Of a DNA stretch of 64,000 nt, positions 24,932 through 33,961 are shown piece after piece. The position numbers and the translations under genes are program-made. The DNA is from JBHJGP01 sp050331695. Lineage in GTDB: Bacteria > Pseudomonadota > Alphaproteobacteria > Geminicoccales > Geminicoccaceae. The notes under the pieces are model-generated. The model did no database searches and was not told where the DNA came from. It was given only the letters and a program-made list of their open reading frames with translations. Positions within the stretch are counted from its first letter, which is position 1. Every line of letters starts with the position of its first letter. Location: contig JBHJGP010000008.1 in the NCBI GenBank assembly GCA_050331695.1, forward strand, positions 1 to 64,000, read 5' to 3'.

Positions 24932-26599
24932 ATGATGGAAGCGACAGGCTTCGGACGAATGGAGCTTTTGCGGGTGGCCGAAACGGTCGCTCAAGAAAAG
25001 GGTATCAGCGCCGATGAAGTGATCGAGGCGATGGAGCAGGCCGTGCAAACGGCCGCCCGGCGCAAATATGGCCTCGAGCACGAGATCGTGGCCGAACTCG
25101 ATCGCCAGACCGGCGACCTTCGGGTCTACCGCCAGCTTGAAGTGGCCGAGCCTGTGGAAGAGGTGGCCACGCAGATTGCGCTCGAGGATGCTCGCCGGCA
25201 GAACCCGGCGGCCGAGTTGGGCGATCACATTCTGGAGCCCTTGCCGCCGATCGATCTCGGCCGCATCGCCGCACAGAGCGCGAAACAGGTGATCGTCCAA
25301 AAGGTGCGGGAAGCCGAGCGCGAGCGCCAGTATGAGGAGTTCAAGGACCGGATCGGCGAAATCATCGTCGGCGAGGTCAAGCGGACCGAGCACGGCAATG
25401 TTCTGGTCGATCTGGGCCGGGCCGAGGCGATCGTTCGCCGCGAGGACCTGATCCAACGCGAGATGTTCCACAACAAGGACCGGATACGGGCCTATATCTA
25501 CGATGTCCGCCATGAGCTGCGGGGGCCGCAGATCTTTCTGTCTCGTACCCACCCGGCGTTCATGGCGAAGCTGTTCGAGCAGGAGGTGCCGGAAATCTAT
25601 GACGGCATCATCGAGATCAAGTCGGTGGCCCGGGATCCGGGCTCGAGGGCCAAGATCGCCGTGATCTCCAAGGACAGCTCGATCGACCCGGTGGGCGCCT
25701 GCGTCGGGATGCGCGGCTCGCGCGTGCAAGCCGTGGTCGGCGAACTGGGTGGTGAGAAGATCGACATCATCCCCTGGTCGCCGGACGATGCCACTTTCGT
25801 CGTCAATGCCCTGGCACCGGCCGAGGTGACCAAGGTCGTGCTCGACCCGGAGACCAATCGGATCGAGGTCGTCGTGCCCGACGACCAGCAGCACATCGCC
25901 ATCGGCCGGCGGGGTCAGAACGTGCGGCTCGCCGCCCCACTGACCGGCTGGGATATCGATATCATCTCCGAGACAGAAGAGAGCGGCCGCCGGCATCAGG
26001 AGTTCCGCCAGCTGACGGAAATGTTCACCGACCGCCTCAATGTCGAGGAAATGATCGCGCAGTTGCTGGCGACCGAGGGTTACACGTCGGTGGAGGAGGT
26101 GGCGGACTCGCCGATCGAGGAACTGGCGACGATACAGGGTTTCGACGAGGAGATCGGCGCGGCTATCAAGGAGCGCGCGCAACAGACGCTTGAGGACGAG
26201 TTCGAAACGCTCCGCCAGTCCTGCATCGATTTGCAGATCGGCGAGGATCTGGCGCAATTCGAAAGCTTGGAGCTTCCGCAGATCGTTCGGCTCGGCGAGC
26301 AGGGTGTCAAAACGCTGGATGATCTGGCTGATTTGGCCGGCGACGAATTGATCGAACTGTTGCCGGAGGCGGGCCTTACGGCTGACCGAGCCGGCGAGAT
26401 CATCATGGAAGCTCGGGCACATTGGTTCGCTGATGAGCCGACACTCGAGGAGGTCGCCGACGGCAAGGCGGACGAGGAAACGATCGCAGCCGCCGCCGAG
26501 CCGACGCTGGAGGGGGGCGCCGACGACGAGGCCCACGAGGAAACGGTCGCGGTCGCCACCGAGACGGTCGGGGATGAGGAGGAACGGGCACCATCTTGA
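24932..26599 (+). CDS. nusA: Transcription termination/antitermination factor NusA
   Basis: The 555-residue RNA-polymerase-binding factor has an N-terminal domain (about 10-130), S1 domain (about 140-205), two KH domains (about 225-345, with IDPVGACVGMRGSRVQAVV and HIAIGRRGQNVRLAA) and two C-terminal acidic helix-hairpin-helix repeats (about 360-500). A highly acidic tail follows (repeats of PTLE and DEE, about 505-555). It may start at 24932, 24935 or 24959; homologues favour MELLRVAETVAQEKG. NusA promotes pausing at hairpins, relevant to the terminator upstream of rimP. Confidence 0.95.
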   Translation: MMEATGFGRMELLRVAETVAQEKGISADEVIEAMEQAVQTAARRKYGLEHEIVAELDRQTGDLRVYRQLEVAEPVEEVATQIALEDARRQNPAAELGDHILEPLPPIDLGRIAAQSAKQVIVQKVREAERERQYEEFKDRIGEIIVGEVKRTEHGNVLVDLGRAEAIVRREDLIQREMFHNKDRIRAYIYDVRHELRGPQIFLSRTHPAFMAKLFEQEVPEIYDGIIEIKSVARDPGSRAKIAVISKDSSIDPVGACVGMRGSRVQAVVGELGGEKIDIIPWSPDDATFVVNALAPAEVTKVVLDPETNRIEVVVPDDQQHIAIGRRGQNVRLAAPLTGWDIDIISETEESGRRHQEFRQLTEMFTDRLNVEEMIAQLLATEGYTSVEEVADSPIEELATIQGFDEEIGAAIKERAQQTLEDEFETLRQSCIDLQIGEDLAQFESLELPQIVRLGEQGVKTLDDLADLAGDELIELLPEAGLTADRAGEIIMEARAHWFADEPTLEEVADGKADEETIAAAAEPTLEGGADDEAHEETVAVATETVGDEEERAPS

Positions 26600-27243
26600 A
26601 TGATGAGGCCGCCGAACCATCTGACGACGACTTGGCCAACCCGAGACGATGTCTGGTCGACCGGACGGCAAAACACCGGGATGCCCTGATCCGTTTTGTT
26701 ATCGGCCCGGACGCAACGTTGGTCCCCGACTTTGACGAGCGATTGCCCGGCCGTGGTCTTTGGTTGAGTGCCGACCGGGAAGTGGTTAAGAAGGCAGTGG
26801 CGAGCCATGTGTTCGCACGTGCGGCGAAGCAGAGGATCATCGTACCCGCCGGCCTTCTCGACCAGCTGGTCGAAGGTCTGCATGGGCGATGTCTCCAGTT
26901 GCTTGGCCTTGCCCGTCGTGCCGGTGAATTGGACATGGGTTTCGAACAGGTACGGCGCGGCGTGAAGGCGGGATCGTACGAACTTTTGGTTATTGCGAGC
27001 GATGCCGCGGACGACGGACTGAGCAAGCTCTCCGGCGTCGCGATCGATCGCGTGAGCCTCCTCGACAGAGAGGCAATGGGACGTGCCGTGGGCCGGGATA
27101 AGCTGGTTTACGCAGGATTGGCGACTGGCGGCTTGGCGCGGCGGTTTCGCGTTCAGGCGGTCAAGCTTCATGGCTTGGCGCCGAGTATGGGTACGATCGA
27201 GGTGCGGACGCCGCGATCGAGCGGAGAAATGTTGGCAGGATGA
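26596..27243 (+). CDS. YlxR (DUF448) - L7Ae-like RNA-binding fusion protein
   Basis: The 215-residue protein joins an N-terminal YlxR domain (about 15-90: RRCLVDRTAKHRDALIRFV, then LPGRGLWLSADREVV) to an L7Ae/L30e-like domain (about 105-200: LQLLGLARRAGELDMGFEQV). In Firmicutes these are two separate genes between nusA and infB; the fused form is usual in alphaproteobacteria. The family Cys-rich CxxC of YlxR is reduced to one Cys. TTG 26596 overlaps the nusA stop, and its own stop overlaps infB by four bases. Confidence 0.9.
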   Translation: MNDEAAEPSDDDLANPRRCLVDRTAKHRDALIRFVIGPDATLVPDFDERLPGRGLWLSADREVVKKAVASHVFARAAKQRIIVPAGLLDQLVEGLHGRCLQLLGLARRAGELDMGFEQVRRGVKAGSYELLVIASDAADDGLSKLSGVAIDRVSLLDREAMGRAVGRDKLVYAGLATGGLARRFRVQAVKLHGLAPSMGTIEVRTPRSSGEMLAG

Positions 27244-29903
27244 GCGACACAAAGAGTCAAGACCGTGGTCAGCGCCTGTCACTGCGCGGAGGCACCCGGA
27301 CTGTCGACCGTGGCAAGGGCGGTGACACGACCGTAAGGCAGAGTTTCAGCCACGGTCGGAGCAAGGCGGTTGCGGTCGAGGTCAAGCGGAGCGCGCGCCG
27401 GACTCCGTCGCGGCCGCAGGCCTCGGAGACGCAAACCCCTGACGTCGAGCGCGTGCCTGCGGCGAAGCCGGCTACGGAAGCCCGGAGCGAGACCAAGCGT
27501 CCCAGCGGGTCCAGACGTCCGCTCGTGCTCAAGCCGCTGACCGAGGAAGAACGCAATACCCGTGCCCGGGCGTTGGCCGATGCCAAGCGCCAGGAGGTCG
27601 TGGACCGCAAACGCGCCGAGGACGACGCGAAACGGCGGGCCGAGGAAGAGGCGCGGCGTAAAACGGAAGAAGAGGCGGCGCTCAAGCGCAAGGCCGAAGA
27701 GGAAAGCCGGCGCAAGACCGAGGAAGAGGCGCGGCGCAAGGCTGAGGAGCAGGCCCGCAAGCTTCTCGAAGAAGAAGCGAAGAAAGTCGAAGCCCAGGAA
27801 AAGGAAGCGGCGGCAAAGGCCGCGGCGCCCGCAGCCGAGCAGCAACAGGTCGAGGAGGCGCCGAAATCGGCGCCGTCGGCAACGCCAACGCCTGCCAAGC
27901 GTGTTGGCCGTGAAGAGGAAGCCGCCGAAGAGGAACGGGGCAAAGGCAAAGCGAAGCGCGGCAAGGTTGCCGAGAAGCGGACGAGCCGGCGTGACGAGGG
28001 CCAGCGGCGCAACAGCGGCCGGATTGAGCTCGATGTGGTCGAAGGCGATGTCATCGAGCGGCGCGGTCCCAGTCTCGCCGCCTGGCGCCGGCGCCAAGAG
28101 CGGGAAAAGCGCCAGCAGCAACACGTTCAGAGCACCGAACCTCAGCAGCGCGAAGTCGTGCTGCCGGAATCCATCACGGTCCAGGATTTGGCCTCGCGCA
28201 TGGCCGTGCGCGGCGGCGAAGTCGTCAAGACGCTTATGAAGATGGGCGTGATGGCGACCGTCACCCAAACGTTGGATGCCGACACCGCGGAGCTGGTGGT
28301 CGCCGAATTCGGTCATAAGGTGAAGCGCGTGGCCGAATCGGACGTGGAAGAGGGCCTCGATGGTCCGGACGACGAGGCGGGCTCGCTCCTGTCGCGGGCA
28401 CCGGTCGTCACCGTCATGGGCCATGTCGACCACGGCAAGACCTCGTTACTGGATGCTTTGCGGCAAGCCGACGTGGCCGGTGGCGAGGCCGGCGGCATCA
28501 CCCAGCATATCGGCGCCTATCAGGTAGACATCGGCTCCGGCACGCCGGTCACCTTCATCGACACGCCGGGCCATGCGGCGTTCACCGAGATGCGGGCCCG
28601 CGGCGCCAAGGTCACCGATCTGGTGGTGCTGGTGGTGGCGGCCGATGACGGCGTCATGCCCCAGACGATCGAAGCCATCAGCCATGCCAAGGCGGCCGAG
28701 GTTCCGATCATCGTCGCGATCAATAAGGTCGACCGGCCCGAAGCCGATCCGACCAAGATCAAGAACGAGCTGCTCGAGCATGATCTGGTGCCGGAGGACT
28801 ATGGCGGCGAGGTCCAGTGCATCGAGGTCAGCGCGGTCGCCAAAACCGGTCTCGACCAGTTGATCGAAGCGATCCAGCTCCAGGCGGAACTGCTGGAGTT
28901 GAAGGCCAACCCAGACCGCGCGGCCCAGGGCGCGATCATCGAGGCCAAGTTGGACCGGGGCCGGGGTGTCGTCGCCACCGTTCTGGTCCAGCGGGGCACG
29001 CTCAGGGTCGGTGACATCTGCGTCTGCGGCGGCCAGTGGGGCCGTGCCCGGGCGCTGGTCAATGATCACGGGCAACAGATCGATGAGGCCGGCCCCTCCG
29101 TCGCCGTCGAGGTTTTGGGTTTGGACGGTGTTCCGATCGCCGGCGATCCGCTTGTCGTGGTCGAAAGCGAGAAGCGGGCTCGGGATATCTGTGAGTACCG
29201 GCAGCGGCAGATTCGGGAGAAGGGCTCTGCGGCGCCGCTTATGCGGGGCAGCGTCGAGGACATCTTCAACCAGTTGAAGACCGGCGTGATCGACGAACTG
29301 CCGATCGTGGTCAAGGCCGACGTGCATGGCTCGCTCGAGGCGATTACCGCCGGCATGACCAAGCTCAACACGGACGAGGTCGCGGTCCGCATCCTGCATG
29401 GCGCCGTCGGCGGCATCACGGAATCGGACGTTACGCTGGCGGGCGCGTCGAACGCATTCATCATCGGCTTCAACGTCCGCGCCAACGCCCAGGCGCGAGA
29501 GATGGCGAAGCGCGACGGCGTCGATATTCGCTACTACTCGATCATCTACGAGCTTCTGGACGAGGTGAAAGCGATCCTCTCCGGGATGCTCTCGCCGGAT
29601 GCCCAGGAGACCATCATCGGCCATGCCGAGATCCGGGAGGTCTTCAACATCACCAAGGTCGGCAAGGTGGCCGGCTGCCGGGTGGTCGACGGGCTGGTTC
29701 GTCGCGGCTCCAAGCTGCGCCTGCTGCGCGACGATGTCGTCGTCTATCAGGGCGACATGGGCACTCTGAAGCGGTTCAAGGACGATGTCCGCGAGGTCAA
29801 GGAAGGCTTCGAGTGCGGCCTGTCCATCGCCGGCTACAACGACATTCGTCAGGGTGACGTGATCGAGGCGTTCGAGGTCAAGGAGGTGGCGCGCTCGCTC
29901 TGA
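27240..29903 (+). CDS. infB: Translation initiation factor IF-2
   Basis: The 887-residue GTPase brings fMet-tRNA to the 30S subunit. It has an alphaproteobacterial N-terminal extension with a Lys/Glu/Ala-rich, strongly charged coiled-coil (about 100-190), the IF2_N domain (about 300-355), and a G domain with GHVDHGKT (394-401), DTPGH and NKVD. Domains II, III and the C-terminal fMet-tRNA-binding domain follow. It overlaps the ylxR fusion by four bases. Confidence 0.97.
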   Translation: MSDTKSQDRGQRLSLRGGTRTVDRGKGGDTTVRQSFSHGRSKAVAVEVKRSARRTPSRPQASETQTPDVERVPAAKPATEARSETKRPSGSRRPLVLKPLTEEERNTRARALADAKRQEVVDRKRAEDDAKRRAEEEARRKTEEEAALKRKAEEESRRKTEEEARRKAEEQARKLLEEEAKKVEAQEKEAAAKAAAPAAEQQQVEEAPKSAPSATPTPAKRVGREEEAAEEERGKGKAKRGKVAEKRTSRRDEGQRRNSGRIELDVVEGDVIERRGPSLAAWRRRQEREKRQQQHVQSTEPQQREVVLPESITVQDLASRMAVRGGEVVKTLMKMGVMATVTQTLDADTAELVVAEFGHKVKRVAESDVEEGLDGPDDEAGSLLSRAPVVTVMGHVDHGKTSLLDALRQADVAGGEAGGITQHIGAYQVDIGSGTPVTFIDTPGHAAFTEMRARGAKVTDLVVLVVAADDGVMPQTIEAISHAKAAEVPIIVAINKVDRPEADPTKIKNELLEHDLVPEDYGGEVQCIEVSAVAKTGLDQLIEAIQLQAELLELKANPDRAAQGAIIEAKLDRGRGVVATVLVQRGTLRVGDICVCGGQWGRARALVNDHGQQIDEAGPSVAVEVLGLDGVPIAGDPLVVVESEKRARDICEYRQRQIREKGSAAPLMRGSVEDIFNQLKTGVIDELPIVVKADVHGSLEAITAGMTKLNTDEVAVRILHGAVGGITESDVTLAGASNAFIIGFNVRANAQAREMAKRDGVDIRYYSIIYELLDEVKAILSGMLSPDAQETIIGHAEIREVFNITKVGKVAGCRVVDGLVRRGSKLRLLRDDVVVYQGDMGTLKRFKDDVREVKEGFECGLSIAGYNDIRQGDVIEAFEVKEVARSL

Positions 29904-29928
29904 GCGCCACCTACGCCATGGACCTGAA

Positions 29929-30318
29929 ATGAACAAAGGTGGACGTCCTCCCAGTCAGCGCCAGCTTCGCGTCGGTGAAGCCTTGCGTCATCGCCTGGCC
30001 GAGGTTCTGCTCAGGGGCGAGCTGCACGATCCGGTCATAGAGGAGGCCAATCTGAGTGTCGCCGAGGTCCGGACCAGTCCGGACCTACGTCACGCGGTGG
30101 TCTACGTTTCGGCGCTGGGCCAGCCGGACGTGCCGGCCGACGTGCTCGAGGGGCTCGAACGGGCCGCGCCCCGGGTTGCGGGACGGATCGCCCGGGATAT
30201 GCACCTCAAGCATGCGCCGAGATTTCGGTTCGTCGCCGACAACGCCATCAACGAGGCGGCGACCATCGACCGGTTGTTGCGGGAGGCCGGTATCGGCGGG
30301 CGCGATCATGAGCCATAG
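29929..30318 (+). CDS. rbfA: Ribosome-binding factor A
   Basis: The 129-residue KH-fold protein is needed for late 30S assembly and 16S 5'-end processing. It begins PSQRQLRVGEALRHRLAEVL and shows the VSVAEVRTSPDLRHAVVYVS-like strand pair here as LSVAEVRTSPDLRHAVVYVS. It lies 25 bases behind infB and overlaps truB by 11 bases. Confidence 0.94.
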   Translation: MNKGGRPPSQRQLRVGEALRHRLAEVLLRGELHDPVIEEANLSVAEVRTSPDLRHAVVYVSALGQPDVPADVLEGLERAAPRVAGRIARDMHLKHAPRFRFVADNAINEAATIDRLLREAGIGGRDHEP

Positions 30319-31243
30319 GCGCTCGCGCGGCCGCCCCATCAATGGCTGGCTTGCCGTCGACAAGACCCAGGGTCTGACCTCGACACATGTGGTCAATCAG
30401 GTCCGCGCGATCACCCGGGCCGCCAAGGCTGGCCATGGCGGAACGCTCGACCCCCTGGCGACGGGCCTGCTTCCGATCGCCCTGGGCGAAGCAACCAAGA
30501 CGGTCGCTTACGTGATGGACGCGCCCAAGGCCTATCGGTTTGAAATCCGCTTCGGCGAGGCGACCGACACGGACGACGCCGAAGGAGAGGTCATCCGCAC
30601 CAGCGATCATCGGCCGGGGGACAGCGAGCTGAGAGCCGCACTGGGCCGATTTGTCGGCACCATCGATCAGGTGCCGCCAGTCTACGCCGCGGTGAAGGTC
30701 AATGGCGAGAGAGCTTACGACCTGGCAAGACGCGGCGAGCCGGTAGCCCTGGAACCTCGGACCGTCAGGATCGACAGTCTCGAGCTGATCGAGCGCTCCG
30801 ACGCCGAGCGGGCCGTTCTTGAAATGGTGTGCGGCAAGGGCGCTTATGTTCGCGCGGTCGCGCGCGATCTCGCCCAAGCTTTCGGCACCGAAGCCCACGT
30901 TCGGGTGCTCCGCCGGTTGGCGGTCGGCCCGTTCCACGTCGACGACGCCTTGTCTGTCGACACTCTGGCAGCGCTGGCGAAGGACGACAGCCTGCCCCAA
31001 GCCCTGGTTCCGGTTGCGACGGCGCTGGCCGACATCCCGGCGTTTGCCCTGACCGAACCTCAAGCCCAGCGGCTCAAAGCCGGCCAGTCGATCATGGTGT
31101 CCCGGAACAGCATGATCGACGAGGGCAGTGCCATTCAATCCGACGACCTGCAGACCGTGAAGGCGATGCAGGCTGGAGAACTGGTGGCGCTGGCCCGATT
31201 GGACGGGGCGGAATTGAGCCCGCTTCGGGTTTTTCATCTGTAA
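30308..31243 (+). CDS. truB: tRNA pseudouridine(55) synthase TruB
   Basis: The 311-residue enzyme makes pseudouridine 55 in the T-loop. The catalytic Asp is D48 in GHGGTLDPLATGLL, with the KAYRFEIRFGEATDTDDAEGE and GKGAYVRAVARDLA segments following. ATG 30308 lies within the rbfA end and gives the standard length; longer open frame upstream is the rbfA shadow. It is followed by rpsO as in many proteobacteria. Confidence 0.95.
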   Translation: MSHRRSRGRPINGWLAVDKTQGLTSTHVVNQVRAITRAAKAGHGGTLDPLATGLLPIALGEATKTVAYVMDAPKAYRFEIRFGEATDTDDAEGEVIRTSDHRPGDSELRAALGRFVGTIDQVPPVYAAVKVNGERAYDLARRGEPVALEPRTVRIDSLELIERSDAERAVLEMVCGKGAYVRAVARDLAQAFGTEAHVRVLRRLAVGPFHVDDALSVDTLAALAKDDSLPQALVPVATALADIPAFALTEPQAQRLKAGQSIMVSRNSMIDEGSAIQSDDLQTVKAMQAGELVALARLDGAELSPLRVFHL

Positions 31244-31279
31244 CCGTCGGGGTCGAGGCGGCCCGTTGAGGAGTATGCG

Positions 31280-31549
31280 ATGTCGATTACCCTCGAGCGA
31301 AAGCAAGAGCTGATCGAAGCCTTTGCCACCAAACCCAAGGATACGGGTTCGCCGGAAGTGCAGGTGGCTATTTTGACCGAGCGTATCGCCAATCTGACCG
31401 AACATATGAAGCTGCACAAAAAAGACTTCGGCTCGCGCCGGGGCCTCTTGATGCTGGTGGGTCAGCGCCGTCGTCTGCTCGACTACCTCAAGAAGAAGGA
31501 AGAACCGCGCTACCAGCAGCTGATCGAGCGTTTGGGACTGCGCAAGTAG
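31280..31549 (+). CDS. rpsO: 30S ribosomal protein S15
   Basis: The 89-residue protein binds 16S rRNA at the h20-22 junction. It shows the conserved FATKPKDTGSPEVQVAILTERI and HKKDFGSRRGLLMLVGQRRRLLDYLKK segments. ATG 31280 follows a TTGAGGAG site. It is followed after 95 bases by pnp, the classic rpsO-pnp order. Confidence 0.97.
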   Translation: MSITLERKQELIEAFATKPKDTGSPEVQVAILTERIANLTEHMKLHKKDFGSRRGLLMLVGQRRRLLDYLKKKEEPRYQQLIERLGLRK

Positions 31550-31601
31550 GAAAAGGGTCCAGGACGCCCTGTGCGGCTCGAAGCCCGGGGGTCTTGGTTC
31601 G

Positions 31602-31620
31602 CCGGCCGATCGTCGGCCGG
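31602..31620 (+). promoter_or_regulatory. Perfect hairpin in the rpsO-pnp leader
   Basis: CCGGCCGA (31602-31609), loop TCG, TCGGCCGG (31613-31620) make an 8-bp, very GC-rich stem 24 bases before the pnp start. No T-run follows, so it is not an intrinsic terminator. In E. coli the pnp leader contains an RNase III-cut stem through which PNPase controls its own mRNA; this stem may play that role (inference). Confidence 0.5.
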
Positions 31621-31644
31621 TGTCGCGAAAGGTAGAAGAACGCA

Positions 31645-33837
31645 ATGTTCACCGTAACAAAACGTGAAATTTCATGGGGCGGCCGTCCTCTTACATTGGA
31701 AAGCGGGAAAATCGCACGTCAAGCCGACGGCGCGGTGCTTGCCACCTATGGCGAGACCAGCGTGCTGTGCACCGCGGTTGGCGCCAAGCAGATCAAGCCC
31801 GGCCAGGATTTCTTCCCGCTGACCATCAATTATCAGGAGAAGACCTTTGCCGCCGGCAAGATCCCGGGCGGCTATTTCAAGCGTGAGGGACGGCCGACCG
31901 AGAAAGAAACCCTCACCTCGAGACTGATCGACCGGCCGATCCGGCCCTTGTTTCACGACAGTTTCAAGAACGAGGTGCAAGTCATCTGCACCGTCTTGTC
32001 CCACGATCAAGAGAATGACCCTGACATCGTCGCCATGGTTGGCGCCAGCGCGGCGTTGACGATCAGCGGCATGCCGTTTTTGGGGCCGATCGCCGGCGCC
32101 CGGGTCGGTTTCATCGGCGGTGAATATGTGCTCAATCCGTTGCTCCAGCAGATGGACGAGCAAAATCACCTGGATCTGGTGGTTGCCGGCACCCAGGACG
32201 CCGTGATGATGGTCGAGAGCGAGGCGGGTGAGCTGAGCGAGGAGACCATGCTCGGTGCGGTGCTGTTTGCGCACAAGGAGATCCAGCCGGTCATCGACAT
32301 GATCATCTCGATGGCTGAGGCCTGCGCCAAACCGATGTGGGAGCTGGAGATCCCAGACCACAGCGAGCTCGAGACCAGCGTTGCCGAGGCCTACGAGGGC
32401 CGGCTTCGAGAGGCTTACGCGGAGCAGGAAAAGCAGACCCGCGTCGAGCGGGTGAGCGAATTGAAGCGCGAGGCCGTCGAGCAGTTCGGCCGCGAGGACG
32501 ACCCGAACCACAATCTCGCGGTCGCCGGCGCCTTCAAGGACCTCGAAAAGAAGATCGTGCGCAACAATATCCTGGATACCGGCGGTCGGATCGACGGCCG
32601 GGATACCAAGACCGTCCGGCAGATCAGCGCCGAAGTGGGTGTTCTGCCGCGGGTTCACGGCAGTGCTGTCTTCACCCGGGGCGAAACTCAGGCGATCGTG
32701 GTGGCGACCCTCGGCACGGGCCAGGATGAGCAGATCATCGACGCGCTCGAGGGAGATTACCGCCAACGCTACATGCTGCACTACAATTTTCCGCCCTACT
32801 CGGTCGGCGAAGCGGGCCGCGTGGGCTCGCCCGGCAGGCGCGAAATCGGCCACGGCAAGCTTGCCTGGCGGGCGACCAACCCGTTGTTGCCGAGCAAGGA
32901 GACGTTCCCTTACGCCATCCGAGTGGTATCCGAGATCACGGAATCGAACGGCTCGTCCTCCATGGCAACCGTTTGCGGCACCTCCCTGGCCCTGATGGAC
33001 GCGGGCGTCCCCCTGCCCCGGCCGGTCGCCGGCATCGCCATGGGGCTCATCAAGGACGGCGAGCGCTTCGCGGTCCTGTCCGACATTCTCGGCGATGAAG
33101 ACCATTTGGGCGACATGGACTTCAAGGTCGCGGGCACGATCCAGGGTGTCACCTCGCTGCAGATGGACATCAAGATCGCTGGCATCACCGAGGAGATCAT
33201 GCGCATCGCCCTCGACCAAGCAAAGGAAGGCCGGGTCCACATTCTGGGCGAAATGGCGGAGGCTTTGGGCGAGCCGCGGCCGGAAATGCGCGACACGGTT
33301 CCCCGGGTCACCACCATCCAGATCCCGCAAGACAAGATCGGCACCGTGATTGGCCCGGGCGGCAAGATGATCCGCGAGATCGTCGAGGGCACCGGCGCCA
33401 AGATTGACATCGAGGACGACGGCACGGTGAAGATCGCGTCGGCCGACGCCGAGGCCAGCGAGAAGGCCGTGGACTGGATCCGCGGACTGACGGCGACGCC
33501 GGAGATCGGAACGATCTACAATGGCAAGGTCGCGCGGATCGTCGATTTCGGCGCCTTCATCAACTTCCTCGGCAACCACGATGGCCTTTGTCACATCTCA
33601 GAGCTGGCGGACCGGCGGGTCGAGAAGGTGACCGACGTGATCAAGGAAGGCGATCAGGTCAAGGTCAAGGTGCTCGCGGTCGATGAACGGGGCCGGGTCA
33701 AGCTCAGCATGCGCGCGGTCGACCAGGAGACCGGCGAGGAACTGGAGGTCGCGCCCCGGGAACCGAGGGGAGAACGCACCGATCGCGGCGAACGCGGTGC
33801 CGGAGATGGCGGCCGCCGTCGCAGGCGGGCGAGTTGA
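31645..33837 (+). CDS. pnp: Polyribonucleotide nucleotidyltransferase
   Basis: The 730-residue trimeric 3'-5' phosphorolytic RNase is the degradosome exonuclease. Two RNase PH domains (about 5-220 and 310-545) flank a helical linker; a KH domain (about 555-612, IGTVIGPGGKMIREI) and an S1 domain (about 622-690) follow. The Arg/Gly/Glu-rich tail (about 695-730) is typical of the variable end. It sits behind the pnp leader hairpin and has normal length. Confidence 0.97.
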   Translation: MFTVTKREISWGGRPLTLESGKIARQADGAVLATYGETSVLCTAVGAKQIKPGQDFFPLTINYQEKTFAAGKIPGGYFKREGRPTEKETLTSRLIDRPIRPLFHDSFKNEVQVICTVLSHDQENDPDIVAMVGASAALTISGMPFLGPIAGARVGFIGGEYVLNPLLQQMDEQNHLDLVVAGTQDAVMMVESEAGELSEETMLGAVLFAHKEIQPVIDMIISMAEACAKPMWELEIPDHSELETSVAEAYEGRLREAYAEQEKQTRVERVSELKREAVEQFGREDDPNHNLAVAGAFKDLEKKIVRNNILDTGGRIDGRDTKTVRQISAEVGVLPRVHGSAVFTRGETQAIVVATLGTGQDEQIIDALEGDYRQRYMLHYNFPPYSVGEAGRVGSPGRREIGHGKLAWRATNPLLPSKETFPYAIRVVSEITESNGSSSMATVCGTSLALMDAGVPLPRPVAGIAMGLIKDGERFAVLSDILGDEDHLGDMDFKVAGTIQGVTSLQMDIKIAGITEEIMRIALDQAKEGRVHILGEMAEALGEPRPEMRDTVPRVTTIQIPQDKIGTVIGPGGKMIREIVEGTGAKIDIEDDGTVKIASADAEASEKAVDWIRGLTATPEIGTIYNGKVARIVDFGAFINFLGNHDGLCHISELADRRVEKVTDVIKEGDQVKVKVLAVDERGRVKLSMRAVDQETGEELEVAPREPRGERTDRGERGAGDGGRRRRRAS

Positions 33838-33961
33838 GCTGCTCGCTCGCTCTCGAAAAGCCGTCGATCCGCTAATTCAAACTGACCGGCTTCGACGAAA
33901 TGATGTTTGACGCATGCCGACGGCACGTCCACGCTCACACGTCTGTGTAACGGAGATCAGC

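Noticed and set aside
24740..26671. 643-codon open frame on the minus strand across nusA
   Set aside because: It is an antisense shadow of nusA produced by high GC third-codon bias; no family resemblance, and nusA with all its domains explains the region.
31672..33594. 640-codon open frame antisense to pnp
   Set aside because: Same cause: pnp is complete on the plus strand and the antisense translation shows no domain.
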